Shown in pieces: positions 43,938-53,740 of a stretch of 64,000 nt of DNA. The translations under genes and the position numbers were made by a program. The stretch lies in contig DAINRQ010000032.1 in assembly GCA_036741775.1 (NCBI GenBank), positions 1 through 64,000 on the forward strand. Reading direction: 5' to 3'. Source of the stretch: JAJKIV01 sp036741775. Lineage in GTDB: Bacteria; Gemmatimonadota; Gemmatimonadetes; Gemmatimonadales; Gemmatimonadaceae. Within the stretch, counting starts at the first letter, position 1; every line of letters begins with the position of its first letter. Under the pieces are notes generated by a model that did not search any database, was not told the origin of the DNA, and saw only the letters and a list, made by a program, of their open reading frames with translations.

Positions 43938-44642
43938 TCATGTTGTTGCATAGAGAAGCACTCCACACGCCTCGCACACCTCGATCTGCCCGGTACCGGC
44001 CATGAGGTTGCGGCGCTGAAGTGGTATGGCGGTGTCGCAGTGGCCGCAGGACGGGCCTCGGAGTGGGTAGAGCGCCGGCTCACCCCGCCGCGTTCTGATG
44101 CGGTCGTACTTCGCGAGGAGCGTCTTCGAGACCCGCGCGGATGTCTGGTTTCGCTTCGCGCGTGCCTCGGCAAGCGCGCCTTCGAGCGCAGCGCGCTCAG
44201 CGGCGATCGCCTCTCGCTCGGCGGCCTGCTCCTGATCCTGCGCGGCGAGCGCTTCGCGATGAGCGGCAACCGCCTTGTGCGCGTCCGAGATGCGTCGAGC
44301 GAGCGCCTGCAGCTCGGACTCTTCCTCGATGAGGATCTTGCGAGCCTGCTCGACCTGCGCCATCGCCGCCGTCGCCTCCCGCATTTTCTTGACGGAGTCG
44401 AGGTGCGCGATGTTGCGCTCCTGGCGTTGCTTGTGGTCCGCGAGGCGTCCTTCGAGCTCGCGATGCTTCCGCTCGTCCGCCTCCGCGGACGCTTCCGCGG
44501 CTGCAAGATGGTCGGCGACCGCCTTGCGCCGTCGCTCCAGCTCGGAGATTCGTGGACCGAGGGCTTTCAGCTTGCCGTCGATTCCATCGATCACGTCGTC
44601 ATCGGCCTGCAGCGCGAGGAGCGCCTCTAGATCCTGTTGCAC
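43938..44642 (-). CDS. coiled-coil protein with C-terminal C4 zinc ribbon (DUF164/CdsZ-like)
   Basis: 234 residues from GTG 44642. About 180 residues of coiled coil (ISELERRRKAVADHLAAAEA, ALARRISDAHKAVAAHREAL) followed by a four-Cys ribbon (GPSCGHCDTAIPLQRRNLMA, then EVCEACGVLLY). This architecture is widespread and linked to translation or nucleic-acid functions, but the mechanism is not settled. It lies between dnaG and recJ. Confidence 0.85.
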   Translation of the reverse strand: MQQDLEALLALQADDDVIDGIDGKLKALGPRISELERRRKAVADHLAAAEASAEADERKHRELEGRLADHKQRQERNIAHLDSVKKMREATAAMAQVEQARKILIEEESELQALARRISDAHKAVAAHREALAAQDQEQAAEREAIAAERAALEGALAEARAKRNQTSARVSKTLLAKYDRIRTRRGEPALYPLRGPSCGHCDTAIPLQRRNLMAGTGQIEVCEACGVLLYATT

Positions 44643-44733
44643 TCACATCCTCCGTATCGAGTTCCTGCCGAGTCGGGGCGGCGTTGTGTCCACCCCATGA
44701 TTGCTACGTCGCAATTCGGTTCGACGCTGCCTG

Positions 44734-46557
44734 TCACGTGCTGCTAAGCAGCTGGCGCATGTAGTTCTTGTTCGCGTTGAGCTGTGCCAGAAGCCCGTTC
44801 GACTCCTCGGCGGTTCGTGCGGCCGAGATGAGGCGACGCAGCTCGTCGTTTTTCGCCTTGAGCTCGCGCACCCGTAAGCGTGCGAGTGTATCACGAAACG
44901 TCCGCTCGAGGTTCACAATGGACTCCGGGGCCTCGCCGAGGATCGCGTCGTATGCCTGCGCTGCCTGCGGCGAGAGCTCGGCCACAACGACCTGCGGGTC
45001 CGTGTCTGCGCCCAGCCGCGCGAGCGTCTCGAAGATCTCACGGAAGCGTGCGTCTTGAAACGTGGTGGGCCCGATCTCGGCTTCGGCAGCCATCTCGAGA
45101 TACGCCGGGTGGGCGAGGATCGCGCGAAGGAGGTACCGTTCCTCTGCGGGCCCGGAGCGCGGTGGCTGGGCGCCGTCACTAGTGTCATCGCCGCGTCGCT
45201 CGCCCACGCGCCGCTCGCCCATGCGCATCTGCTCTTGCGTGACCGGCTGCGGCGCCGGCCGGGCGCGCGCGCGCGCCGGCAGCTCGCCGGCCTCACGAGC
45301 GAGGACGGCGCGATCGACGCCGGACGCTTCGCTCGCGCGCGCGACGTACATGTCTCGCGTCAACGGGTCGGTCGTGGCGCGAATCGTCGGGAGCAGCCGG
45401 TCGATCGCGCGTCTGCGCCGATGCAGATCGGCAAACCACCCCTGTCGCTCCAGGATCTGCACCTTGCGATCGAACACGTCCATCGCCGCGTCGATATGCG
45501 CCTCGAGCGCCGCCCCGCCGTGAACGTCGACGAACGTGTCGGGATCCTCTCCTTCGGGCAGAGTCACCACGCGAACGGAGACCCCTTGCGCCAGCAGCAA
45601 GTCACCCGCACGGAACGTGGCGCGCTGTCCAGCGGTGTCGCTGTCGTACAGGAGGAAGACGTTCTTCGTCTGCCGCGCGATCATCACCGCCTGGTCCTCG
45701 GTGAGCGCGGTGCCGAGCGGCGCGACGACGGATTCGATCCCCGCGAGGACGAGACGGACGACGTCGAAGTAGCCTTCCACGAGCAGCAGGCGCTCGTCAC
45801 GACGAATCGCCGGGCGTGCCCAGTTCAGCCCATAGAGCAGCCGGCCCTTGGTGAACGTCGGGGAGTCCGCCGAGTTCAGATACTTCGGTTCCCCCGGACC
45901 GATCAAGCGACCGCCGAAGCCGGAGAGTCGGTTCGATGCGTCGTAGATCGGAAACATCAGCCGGTTACGAAACCGCGGGCGCGGCTCCTCGGCCTCCTCG
46001 CGTTGCACGAGAAGCCCCCCCTCGAGCAGGCGCTGATCATCGAAGCCGAGCGTATTCAGGTAGCTCCGCAGGAGCCCGATCTCTCGCGGCGCGAACCCGA
46101 GGCCGAACCGCTGGGCCGTCTCGCGAGAGACGTTGCGTGATGCGAGGTACTCACGCGCGGCCGCACCGATCTCCTCATCCCACAGCACGCGCTGAAAGTA
46201 CTCGGCAGCGGTGGCGTTGAGCTCCCAGACGGGCTCGCGAGGGTCTGGCCCCTCGCGTCGCGAGTCGATCTCACGAATCTCGATGCCCGATTTTTCGGCG
46301 ACGGAGCGGACGGCGGACGGCCAATCCATACCCAGCCGCTTCTGCAGAAAGTTGAAGACGTCACCGCCCTCGTGACACACGAAGCAGTAATACATCCGCT
46401 TCTTCGGCGACACCGAGAAGTTGCGGTGGGTGCCCTGATGGAACGGACAGGGGCCGCGCCAGTCGGCGCCGACGCGTCGAAGGTTCACGTGCTCGCCGAT
46501 GATCTGCACGATGTCGGCGGTGTCGCGCACGCGTTCGACGTCTTCGTCAGGGATCAC
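44734..46557 (-). CDS. dnaG: DNA primase
   Basis: Synthesises replication primers. 607 residues. N-terminal CHC2 zinc finger GPCPFHQGTHRNFSVSPKKR to YYCFVCHEGGDVF; TOPRIM domain with RLLLVEGYFDVVRLVLAGIE, VVAPLGTALTEDQA and VFLLYDSDTAGQRA; C-terminal helical, helicase-interacting region from about 480. Unlike many bacteria, rpoD does not follow. Confidence 0.96.
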   Translation of the reverse strand: MIPDEDVERVRDTADIVQIIGEHVNLRRVGADWRGPCPFHQGTHRNFSVSPKKRMYYCFVCHEGGDVFNFLQKRLGMDWPSAVRSVAEKSGIEIREIDSRREGPDPREPVWELNATAAEYFQRVLWDEEIGAAAREYLASRNVSRETAQRFGLGFAPREIGLLRSYLNTLGFDDQRLLEGGLLVQREEAEEPRPRFRNRLMFPIYDASNRLSGFGGRLIGPGEPKYLNSADSPTFTKGRLLYGLNWARPAIRRDERLLLVEGYFDVVRLVLAGIESVVAPLGTALTEDQAVMIARQTKNVFLLYDSDTAGQRATFRAGDLLLAQGVSVRVVTLPEGEDPDTFVDVHGGAALEAHIDAAMDVFDRKVQILERQGWFADLHRRRRAIDRLLPTIRATTDPLTRDMYVARASEASGVDRAVLAREAGELPARARARPAPQPVTQEQMRMGERRVGERRGDDTSDGAQPPRSGPAEERYLLRAILAHPAYLEMAAEAEIGPTTFQDARFREIFETLARLGADTDPQVVVAELSPQAAQAYDAILGEAPESIVNLERTFRDTLARLRVRELKAKNDELRRLISAARTAEESNGLLAQLNANKNYMRQLLSST

Positions 46558-46576
46558 CGGCGGCCGTCCGACGAGG

Positions 46577-48988
46577 TCATGTGAACTCCGCCACGGTCAC
46601 ACCGGTGCCGCCTTCGTTCCACGCGCCGAGTCGGAAGGTCTTCACACGCGTGTCCTTGCGCAGCATCTCGGCGACGCGCGCGCGGAGCGCGCCCGTTCCC
46701 TTGCCGTGAATGATGCGCAGGCTCTTGAGGTCGGCGCGCACGGCGGCGTCGAGCGCCTGCATCACGATATCATCGATGTCGCTGACCCGCTGGCCGCGCA
46801 AGTCGATCTCGCGGGGGGCCTCCACTTCGGGGACATCGCCCATGAGCGGCACGGCGTCGGATGGGCGCGGCGCCTGCTTCGCCGATCGCCTGAGCGCCGA
46901 GAGCGGCAGCGCCATCTTCACCCCGCCAACGACCACGACTGCCTCGCCGTCGCGTCGCTCGGTGAGACGTCCGACGCGGCCGGCGAGCGTCTCGATCTCG
47001 ACGAGGTCGCCTTCGTTAGGCTCGGCATCCTCCGCGGCGAGGTCCGGGTCCCCGGCGTGTGCCCCGCTGTGCGCTCGACGCTCCAGCGCATTGAGGGCCT
47101 CGCCATGTTCGGCGGCCAGTCGCTCCACGCCTTGTCGAGCGAGGCGAGCTTGCTCCTCGAGGCCTGCTGCCCCCGCCTCGCGGAGCTCGCGAATCGTTCG
47201 CTCGATCTCGGCACGGGCATCCAGCAGGTATCGTCGTGCGCCGGCGCGAGACTCCTTCTCGAGCTCTCGCTCTCGCTGCCGGACTTTGGCCTCCCGCTCC
47301 GCCACGCGATGCGCCCGTGCCTGTGACGACTCGAGCGCCCGCTCGGCGTCGCGCTCACGTTTCGCGAGTTCGGCGTCACGCACCTCGAGATCCGCGAGGA
47401 GCCGATTCACGTCGCGCTCGCCCTTCGGCACCCGCTCCTCGGCGCGCGTGATCACGTCCTCGCGCAGCCCGAGTCGACGGGCAATACTGATGCCGTACGA
47501 GCGCCCGGGAATCCCCTTGATGAGATGGTAGGTCGGCGCGAGCGCCACGGCGTCGAACTGGAGCGACGCGTTCACGACGCCCGGAACCTCGGTCGCGAGC
47601 TCCTTGAGTGCGCCGAGGTGCGTCGTGGCGATCGTGAGCGCTCCGCGCCTCGTGAGCTCCTCGAGGATGGCACCGCCTAACGCCGCGCCCTCGACAGGGT
47701 CAGTCCCGGACCCCAACTCGTCCACGAGCACGAGCGACCGCGCCGTCGCGGCGCGCAGAATCTCACCGAGGTTCTTCAGGTGAGCGCTGAACGTGGACAG
47801 GCTCGCCTCGATCGACTGTTCGTCACCGATGTCGGCGAAGATGTCGTCGAACACCGCGACGCGGCTACCCGCCGCGACCGGCGCCGGCACGCCCGACTGC
47901 ACGAGCGTCGACACCAGCGCGAGTGACTTGAGGAGAACTGTTTTCCCGCCCGTATTCGGCCCCGACACCAGAAGCGTGCGCTCGTCGGGCAGCATCTCGA
48001 GGTCGAACGGCACCACGTCGACGCCCTGTGCGAGGAGAAGCGGGTGGCGCCCGTTACGGATCGAGAATCCGTCACCGGGGGCGGTCAGCTCGGTCTGCGC
48101 GCACTCGTACGCGACGGCGTAGCGAGCCCGCCCGTAGAGCGAGTCGAGGCGCACGAGCGCGTCGAGCGCCGCGACCAGCGCATCGCGAAGCGGGCGGACG
48201 CGATCCGTGGCCTCGAGGAGAATGCGGTCCACCTCACGCACTTCCTCGATCTCGAGCTCGCGGATGCGATTCCCTTCCTCGACCGCGGCCGGCGGCTCGA
48301 CGAAGAGCGTCGCGCCAGATCCGGACGTGTCGTGGACGATGCCGCCGATCGCCCCTCGCGCCTCGCGCCGGACCGGAATGACATATCGGCCGTTACGGAC
48401 AGTGACCGACATGTCCGCCACCTGCTGGTGCGGCTCGAGCCTGGCCATGAGGCGTTCGAGCAGCCGAACCAGTTCGGCCTCGGCTCCCCGCAGCTCTCGC
48501 CGAAGCCGCCGCAACGTCGGGGACGCGTCATCGCGAACACTGCCGTCGTCGGCCAGGATGCGCTCGAGCGCGGCTTCTTCCGCCTTGACCGAGATGAGGT
48601 TCGCGACGATGGGGCCGAGCACGGCCGTTGCGACCGCCGGACGACGCGGATCGCGAAGCGCCTCGAGCGTCCGTCGTGACGATTGGAGGAGCACCAGGAT
48701 CGCGAGCAGCTCGGGGCCGGGCAGCGCGGTGCCGGCTACGCGAAGCCGCTCGAGTGCCCGGCCGACGTCAGGAACCCGCTCCGGCGACCACGGGGCGTCC
48801 CCGCTGACGAGGGCGCGCATAGCGGCGACGCGCGCATGCTCGCGTTCGATCTCGACAACGTCGTCCGACGGCCGAAGCTCTCGGATGTGCGCCGCTCCCG
48901 CCGACGAGCTCGCGTGCCCCGCGACGACGTCGAGCGTGCGCTGAAATTCGAGAACCGCGAGCGCGTGCGCGTTCACCTGCCTCGCCAT
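46577..48988 (-). CDS. mutS2: endonuclease MutS2
   Basis: 803 residues. MutS-like ATPase core: SIRNGRHPLLLAQGVDVVPF, Walker A LLVSGPNTGGKTVLLKSLAL, Walker B SLVLVDELGSGTDPVEGAAL, then a long charged coiled coil (about 500-650) and a C-terminal Smr nuclease domain (APREIDLRGQRVSDIDDIVM, SLRIIHGKGTGALRARV). No MutS clamp/mismatch domain. Likely acts on recombination intermediates or collided ribosomes, as family members do. Confidence 0.96.
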   Translation of the reverse strand: MARQVNAHALAVLEFQRTLDVVAGHASSSAGAAHIRELRPSDDVVEIEREHARVAAMRALVSGDAPWSPERVPDVGRALERLRVAGTALPGPELLAILVLLQSSRRTLEALRDPRRPAVATAVLGPIVANLISVKAEEAALERILADDGSVRDDASPTLRRLRRELRGAEAELVRLLERLMARLEPHQQVADMSVTVRNGRYVIPVRREARGAIGGIVHDTSGSGATLFVEPPAAVEEGNRIRELEIEEVREVDRILLEATDRVRPLRDALVAALDALVRLDSLYGRARYAVAYECAQTELTAPGDGFSIRNGRHPLLLAQGVDVVPFDLEMLPDERTLLVSGPNTGGKTVLLKSLALVSTLVQSGVPAPVAAGSRVAVFDDIFADIGDEQSIEASLSTFSAHLKNLGEILRAATARSLVLVDELGSGTDPVEGAALGGAILEELTRRGALTIATTHLGALKELATEVPGVVNASLQFDAVALAPTYHLIKGIPGRSYGISIARRLGLREDVITRAEERVPKGERDVNRLLADLEVRDAELAKRERDAERALESSQARAHRVAEREAKVRQRERELEKESRAGARRYLLDARAEIERTIRELREAGAAGLEEQARLARQGVERLAAEHGEALNALERRAHSGAHAGDPDLAAEDAEPNEGDLVEIETLAGRVGRLTERRDGEAVVVVGGVKMALPLSALRRSAKQAPRPSDAVPLMGDVPEVEAPREIDLRGQRVSDIDDIVMQALDAAVRADLKSLRIIHGKGTGALRARVAEMLRKDTRVKTFRLGAWNEGGTGVTVAEFT

Positions 48989-49001
48989 CCGTGTGATACC
49001 A

Positions 49002-49037
49002 AAAGCCCGAACGGGCGGAGTGCACCGCGCGTTCGGG
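49002..49037 (-). terminator. candidate terminator between yqeY-like gene and mutS2
   Basis: Perfect 10-base inverted repeat AGCCCGAACG (49002-49011) / CGTTCGGGCT (49028-49037), with TTTT following on the minus strand. The T-run is short. Confidence 0.55.
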
Positions 49038-49061
49038 CTCGACCGACCTTGGGCACCGAGA

Positions 49062-49505
49062 TCACCCTTGCCTGCTCAGCTCCTCGCGCGCGATCGCGTT
49101 GATCGTGCTGCCTTCGGCGCGTCCCTTGAACTGGGGGACGACCTTTCCCATCACCGCGCCGAGGTTCCCGGCGCCGCCCTCGATCGCGGCCTGCACGGCC
49201 GCGCGGATCTCGACGTCGCTCACCGGCGCTGGCAAGTAACGCTCGAGGGTCTCGAGCTCTGCCTTCTCCTTGGCGACGAGATCCTCGCGCCGAGCCGACG
49301 AATAGAGATCGATCGCCTCACGATGCCGCTTGATCGCCTTCCGAAGCACGTCGATCAGGTCGTCGTCGGTGAGGTCGCGGCGCACCTCGATCTCGCGATT
49401 CCGAGCATCCGAGATTGTCGTGCCGAGGACGATCACCGCGGCCTTGTCGCCGGACTTGCGCGCTGTACCAAGGTCCTGTTGCAGTCGCGCGAGGAGGTTC
49501 GACAT
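49062..49505 (-). CDS. GatB/YqeY domain protein
   Basis: 147 residues: MSNLLARLQQDLGTARKSGD, KAIKRHREAIDLYSSARRED, LETLERYLPAPVSDVEIRAA, GAVMGKVVPQFKGRAEGS, the standalone YqeY family related to the GatB tail that binds tRNA. Exact role unknown; commonly found near dnaG or rpsU. Confidence 0.9.
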   Translation of the reverse strand: MSNLLARLQQDLGTARKSGDKAAVIVLGTTISDARNREIEVRRDLTDDDLIDVLRKAIKRHREAIDLYSSARREDLVAKEKAELETLERYLPAPVSDVEIRAAVQAAIEGGAGNLGAVMGKVVPQFKGRAEGSTINAIAREELSRQG

Positions 49506-49558
49506 CAGGCGGCGGTGTGCGTCATGACGCGTGAGGATGAAAAAAACCTATTGGCCGC

Positions 49559-49900
49559 TCAGCCCGGAGGCCAGTGCATGACGCGCCCGCCGAGCAGGTG
49601 CAAGTGAATGTGGAAGACGGTCTGTCCCGCCGCACTGTTCGTGTTCAGCACCGTGCGGTAGCCATCACCGCTGATCCCTTCCGCTCGTGCGATCTCCGCG
49701 GCCATGAGCGACAGGCGTCCGAGCATGGCGGCGTCGCTCGCTTCGTTCAACGACGGGACGTGCTCTTTCGGGATCACCAGCACGTGAACCGGTGCTTGCG
49801 GATTGATATCGCGGAACGCGAGCGAATAATCGTCCTCCGCCACGAGCTTGGCGGGAATCTCCTTCCGCACGATGCGACAGAACAGGCAATCGTCAGCCAT
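49559..49900 (-). CDS. HIT-family nucleotide hydrolase/transferase
   Basis: 113 residues from ATG 49900. DCLFCRIVRKEIPAKLVAED, AFRDINPQAPVHVLVIPKEH and the HIT triad GQTVFHIHLHLLGGR. The zinc-type CxxC is present (CLFC). Acts on purine nucleoside phosphoramidates or similar. It overlaps the rsmE stop by 8 bp. The N-terminal extension of the open frame lies inside rsmE. Confidence 0.93.
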   Translation of the reverse strand: MADDCLFCRIVRKEIPAKLVAEDDYSLAFRDINPQAPVHVLVIPKEHVPSLNEASDAAMLGRLSLMAAEIARAEGISGDGYRTVLNTNSAAGQTVFHIHLHLLGGRVMHWPPG

Positions 49901-50657
49901 CCGTTCTCCCAGTGTCGTTCGGTGATGCGTCGAGCACGTTGCGCACGATAGCGAGCGCGGCAACGGCCGCGGTCTCGAACCGTAGAACGTTCGCGCCGAG
50001 CGACACGGGATGGAAGCTGGCTGCCGTAAGAAGACTGAGCTCGGCGGGCTCGAGTCCGCCTTCCGGTCCAACCGCGATCGTGACCGGGGCAACGAGGCGG
50101 CCGTGGAGGATGGGTGCGCCACCCGGATCGAGTACGAGGCGAGAGCCGTTCGTCGGCAGCGCCTCGATCGCCGCTTCCGGCGCCGCGTCCTGGTGTACGG
50201 CTGGCAGCCAAGGTGCGTGCGATTGAAGCAGGGCCGACTGCATCCGCGCGACAACACGCGAGGCGAACGACCTACCCTCGCCGCGCGGCGAGACGCTGCG
50301 CGACCGTCGCCACGACACCGGGCGCCAGCTCGACACGCCGAGCTCGGTGGCTTTTTCAGCGAGCCACATCATGCGGTCGCGGTCCGCGACGGGCACCATC
50401 AAGTGCACGTCGGGCGCTCGCGACGTCCGCAAGACATCCGCCACCAGCACATGGGCCTCGCGCTTCGCGACGGCCGTGACGGTACCGACGGCGTGGTGGC
50501 CGGCGCCATCGGCGAGGTAGACGCGCGCCCCCACCTCGAGACGCCGGACACGCATGTGGTGCGCGGCCTCCTCGCCGAGACGAACCGTCTCCCCCGCGGC
50601 GAGCGGGTGTTCGTCGAAGAAGAAGCCTGCTAGCGGCGCGAGATCGTCGCGCTCCAC
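49893..50657 (-). CDS. rsmE: 16S rRNA (uracil-1498-N3)-methyltransferase
   Basis: 254 residues, GTG start at 50657, 28 bp inside prmA. PUA-like N domain (EEAAHHMRVRRLEVGARVYL), then a SPOUT domain with EKATELGVSSWRPVSWRRSR, LVAPVTIAVGPEGGLEPAEL and VSLGANVLRFETAAVAALAI (knot). Confidence 0.94.
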   Translation of the reverse strand: MERDDLAPLAGFFFDEHPLAAGETVRLGEEAAHHMRVRRLEVGARVYLADGAGHHAVGTVTAVAKREAHVLVADVLRTSRAPDVHLMVPVADRDRMMWLAEKATELGVSSWRPVSWRRSRSVSPRGEGRSFASRVVARMQSALLQSHAPWLPAVHQDAAPEAAIEALPTNGSRLVLDPGGAPILHGRLVAPVTIAVGPEGGLEPAELSLLTAASFHPVSLGANVLRFETAAVAALAIVRNVLDASPNDTGRTDG

Positions 50658-51451
50658 CAGATGTCCTCGACGTCCTCGTCGGTAATGAGCCAGCCACCAC
50701 GCTCGACGTCTGTGGCGACAGCGTCGCGCTCGTCCCGCAGAATCCCGCTCAGAATCGCGCAGCCGCCGTCGCTCAGCGCCGTAGCCATCACCGGAAGCAA
50801 CACCTGATGAACGCTCGAGACGATGTTCGCGAGAATGACGTCGACGGGCGCGAGCAGGGGAAGCAACAGCGCCGCGTCACCCTCGATGACATGCACCACG
50901 TGGCCGACGCCATTCCGGTCGACGTTGTCGATCGCGTTGCCAATCGCGTCCGGGTCGAGCTCGACGGCGGCTACCGTGCGCGCTCCGAGCTTGGCCGCCG
51001 CGATCGCCAGCACCGCGCTCCCCGCGCCCAGGTCCGCGACTCGGCGGTCGCGGATCGGCACACGCTGCATGAGACGCACGACGCCGCGGGTGGTGGGATG
51101 ATCACCAGTGCCGAACGCCATCCCGGGGTCGATCACGATCGTGCTCGCGGTGTCGAGCCCCGCGGCGAGCCACGGCGGCGCGATCGACAACGCCCCGACC
51201 TCCTGAATCGAGAGGAGACCCTTCCATGCCTCCGACCAGTCGGTATCCGCGGCTCGGCCGACCGTTACCTCGGCGCCGGGATCGGCGTCGCGAACGACGT
51301 CGACGACTCGGTCGATATCCGCCTCCGGCGGGAAATGTGTGACGAGCGCGCCACCGTCCTCGTGAACGCCCTGCGCGCCGGCCGCGAACAATGCCGCGAT
51401 GGCGGCCTCACGCTCGCTCGCCGGCTGCACGCGGACCGAGAGCCAGCTCAC
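50630..51451 (-). CDS. prmA: ribosomal protein L11 methyltransferase
   Basis: 273 residues. N-terminal substrate-binding domain, linker DPGMAFGTGDHPTTRGVVRL, SAM motif VADLGAGSAVLAIAAAKLGA and VDVILANIVSSVHQVLLPVM in place of the usual NILA. Forms a dnaJ-prmA-rsmE-HIT cluster, the same order as in many bacteria. Confidence 0.94.
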   Translation of the reverse strand: MSWLSVRVQPASEREAAIAALFAAGAQGVHEDGGALVTHFPPEADIDRVVDVVRDADPGAEVTVGRAADTDWSEAWKGLLSIQEVGALSIAPPWLAAGLDTASTIVIDPGMAFGTGDHPTTRGVVRLMQRVPIRDRRVADLGAGSAVLAIAAAKLGARTVAAVELDPDAIGNAIDNVDRNGVGHVVHVIEGDAALLLPLLAPVDVILANIVSSVHQVLLPVMATALSDGGCAILSGILRDERDAVATDVERGGWLITDEDVEDIWWSATISRR

Positions 51452-51492
51452 GTGTACGAGGCTCCGCTACTGCTCGGCCCGACGGCGCGCGT

Positions 51493-52620
51493 TCACGCGC
51501 CGAGCGCTTCCTTCATGCGCGTCCAGAACCCCTTCTCGCGCGACTGCGGCGCCTGCTGCATCTCGGCCAGCTTGTGCAGGAGCGATTCTTCCTCGCGCGA
51601 GATGGACTCCGGCGTCCAGAGCTGCACGCGCACGTGGAGGTCGCCCACGCCGGAGGCGTTCACCCGCGGCAACCCGCGTCCGCGGAGGTTGAACATCTGC
51701 CCGCTCTGCGTGCCCGGAGGAATTCGCAGTGAGACATTCGACGTGATGGCCGGCACCTCGACGTCGGCGCCTAACACGAGCTGCGGGTAGGTGACGAGCA
51801 CCTCGCAGTAGAGATCCTCGCCATCGCGCTCGAATCGCGGGTCGTCCGCGACCTCGAAGACGACGAGCACGTCGCCACGCGGCCCGCCGCGCGGCCCGGC
51901 GTTCCCCATCCCGCGGAGCGTCATGTACTGGCCTGTCGCGACGCCAGGCGGGATCTGCACGGGGATCGTGTGATCGCCGCGCACGCGACCCTCGCCCTTG
52001 CACTTCTTGCACGGGGCCGCGATGACCGTTCCCTCCCCCGCGCACGTCGGGCACGGAGCCACGCTCACGAACTGACCGAAAAACGACCGCTGCGCTCGGC
52101 GCACTTCGCCCGAGCCGTTACAGGTGCCGCAACGCTGCGCCTTGGTGCCCTGCTCCGCACCGGTTCCCTCGCACCGGTCGCACGGATCGAGCAGCTTCAG
52201 CGTGAACGTCTTCTGCACTCCGCTGGCGACTTCCTGCAGCGTGAGCTCGACGTTGACGCGGACGTCGCTTCCGCCTCTCGACGTACCGCCACGGCGTCCG
52301 CCACCGGTGGCGCCGAAGAGATCGCCCAGCCCGAAGTCGCGCATGAAGATGTTGAGCGCTTCGGAGAGATCCACGTGATGGAAGCCGCCGCCCGTACCGC
52401 CGCGGAGTCCGGCCTCACCGTACCGGTCGTAGGCCGCGCGCTTGTTCGGATCGCGCAGGACGTCGTACGCCTCGGTGATCGCCTTGAACTTCTCTTCCGC
52501 ATCTCGCGACCCGTTGTTGCGGTCCGGGTGATACTGCATCGCGAGTTTGCGGTATGCCTTTTTTACCTCGTCGTCGCTCGAGCCTCGAGAGACGCCAAGC
52601 ACGCTGTAGTAGTCTGCCAT
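51493..52620 (-). CDS. dnaJ: chaperone DnaJ
   Basis: Co-chaperone of DnaK. 375 residues from ATG 52620 (MADYYSVLGVSRGSSDDEVK). J domain with HPD in AMQYHPDRNNGSRDA; a short Gly-rich linker; four CxxCxGxG zinc repeats (CDRCEGTG, CGTCNGSG, CPTCAGEG, CKKCKGEG); C-terminal substrate domains. 64 bp downstream of hrcA, so in the HrcA regulon by position. dnaK and grpE are not in the window. Confidence 0.96.
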   Translation of the reverse strand: MADYYSVLGVSRGSSDDEVKKAYRKLAMQYHPDRNNGSRDAEEKFKAITEAYDVLRDPNKRAAYDRYGEAGLRGGTGGGFHHVDLSEALNIFMRDFGLGDLFGATGGGRRGGTSRGGSDVRVNVELTLQEVASGVQKTFTLKLLDPCDRCEGTGAEQGTKAQRCGTCNGSGEVRRAQRSFFGQFVSVAPCPTCAGEGTVIAAPCKKCKGEGRVRGDHTIPVQIPPGVATGQYMTLRGMGNAGPRGGPRGDVLVVFEVADDPRFERDGEDLYCEVLVTYPQLVLGADVEVPAITSNVSLRIPPGTQSGQMFNLRGRGLPRVNASGVGDLHVRVQLWTPESISREEESLLHKLAEMQQAPQSREKGFWTRMKEALGA

Positions 52621-52684
52621 TGCGGTCGCAGCCATGAGCCATCGGCCATCAGCACGAGAAAGAGCTGAGGACCGATCGCCTTCG

Positions 52685-53725
52685 TTAGTCCAGTAAGTCG
52701 GAAACCAGTCGCGACGTATGCGTTACGATCGCGATCACCTTCTCGTACGGCATGCGCGTCGGGCCAATCACGCCGATGACGCCCGCCAGCGAGCCTGCGC
52801 GGTATTCCGAGGTGACGATCGTGAAGTTCTCGAACCGCGGGTCGCCGTGCTCGTTGCCGATCGTGATCGAGATTCCAGGGGTCGATGGACGCCGCCGAAG
52901 CACTTCGGCGAGATGCTCGTTCGACTCCGTGAGCGCGATGAGGCGACGCATTTTGTCGCTCGACGAGAACTCCGGCTGCTCGGCGAGCACCGAGGCCTGA
53001 CCGAGCACCAGGGACTCGTCTCGCTTGAGTGGGTCGTCGAAGATGGACTCGCGCTCCTGCACGAAGATGTTCAGGAGCTCGCGCCCGCCCGAAGTCGACG
53101 CGTCCCGCAAGCGGTCCGACAGCGACGACCGGATCTCACGAAGCGTCAGCCCGGCCAACCGCTCGTTCAGTACGACCGACACCTCGGCGAGTGCGTTGTC
53201 CGCGATGGGTTCGGCGACCTCGACGAAAATCGTCCGCGCGGCGCCACCCTGGAGTGTAAGCACCAGGACAAGCCTCTCGGACGACAGACGAACCAACTCG
53301 AGCCGGCTGAGCACGATCTGGTCGAGCCGCGGCCCGACGGCCATCCCGAGCTCTTGCGTAAGCACCGAGAGCGTTTGGGCAGCCCGGCGGAGGATCGCCT
53401 CGATCGTTGAACCACCACCCGACGCCAGCTGTTCCGCGATCATATCGCGATCCGAGTTGGCAATGGCGGCGACGCGCGTGAGCGAATCGACGTAGAGGCG
53501 GTAGGCTATGTCGGTGGGGACACGGCCGGCCGAGGTGTGAGGGTGGTATAGATACCCTTTCTCCTCGAGGTCGCTCATCGTGTTCCGGATCGTCGCGGGT
53601 GACACGCCCAACCCGAACCGGCGCGAAATCGTGCGCGAGCCAGCGGGCTCCGCCGTTTCGACGTAGCTCTGGATGACTGCCTCGAGCACGCGGCGTTCGC
53701 GTTCTGTGAGCTCCGGAAACCCCAT
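52685..53725 (-). CDS. hrcA: heat-inducible transcription repressor HrcA
   Basis: 346 residues. N-terminal winged helix (LTERERRVLEAVIQSYVETA, GLGVSPATIRNTMSDLEEKG, YLYHPHTSAGRVPTDIAYRL), GAF-like middle and a C-terminal domain with VIGVIGPTRMPYEKVIAIVT. The ATG at 53725 lies directly after an AT-rich promoter/palindrome, so its mRNA may be almost leaderless. No CIRCE element (TTAGCACTC-N9-GAGTGCTAA) is seen upstream. Confidence 0.95.
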   Translation of the reverse strand: MGFPELTERERRVLEAVIQSYVETAEPAGSRTISRRFGLGVSPATIRNTMSDLEEKGYLYHPHTSAGRVPTDIAYRLYVDSLTRVAAIANSDRDMIAEQLASGGGSTIEAILRRAAQTLSVLTQELGMAVGPRLDQIVLSRLELVRLSSERLVLVLTLQGGAARTIFVEVAEPIADNALAEVSVVLNERLAGLTLREIRSSLSDRLRDASTSGGRELLNIFVQERESIFDDPLKRDESLVLGQASVLAEQPEFSSSDKMRRLIALTESNEHLAEVLRRRPSTPGISITIGNEHGDPRFENFTIVTSEYRAGSLAGVIGVIGPTRMPYEKVIAIVTHTSRLVSDLLD

Positions 53726-53726
53726 A

Positions 53727-53740
53727 AGTATAACTATACT
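53727..53740. promoter_or_regulatory. AT-rich palindrome at the hrcA start
   Basis: AGTATA-AC-TATACT, 6-bp arms, one base before the hrcA ATG and overlapping its -10. Possible operator. Confidence 0.45.
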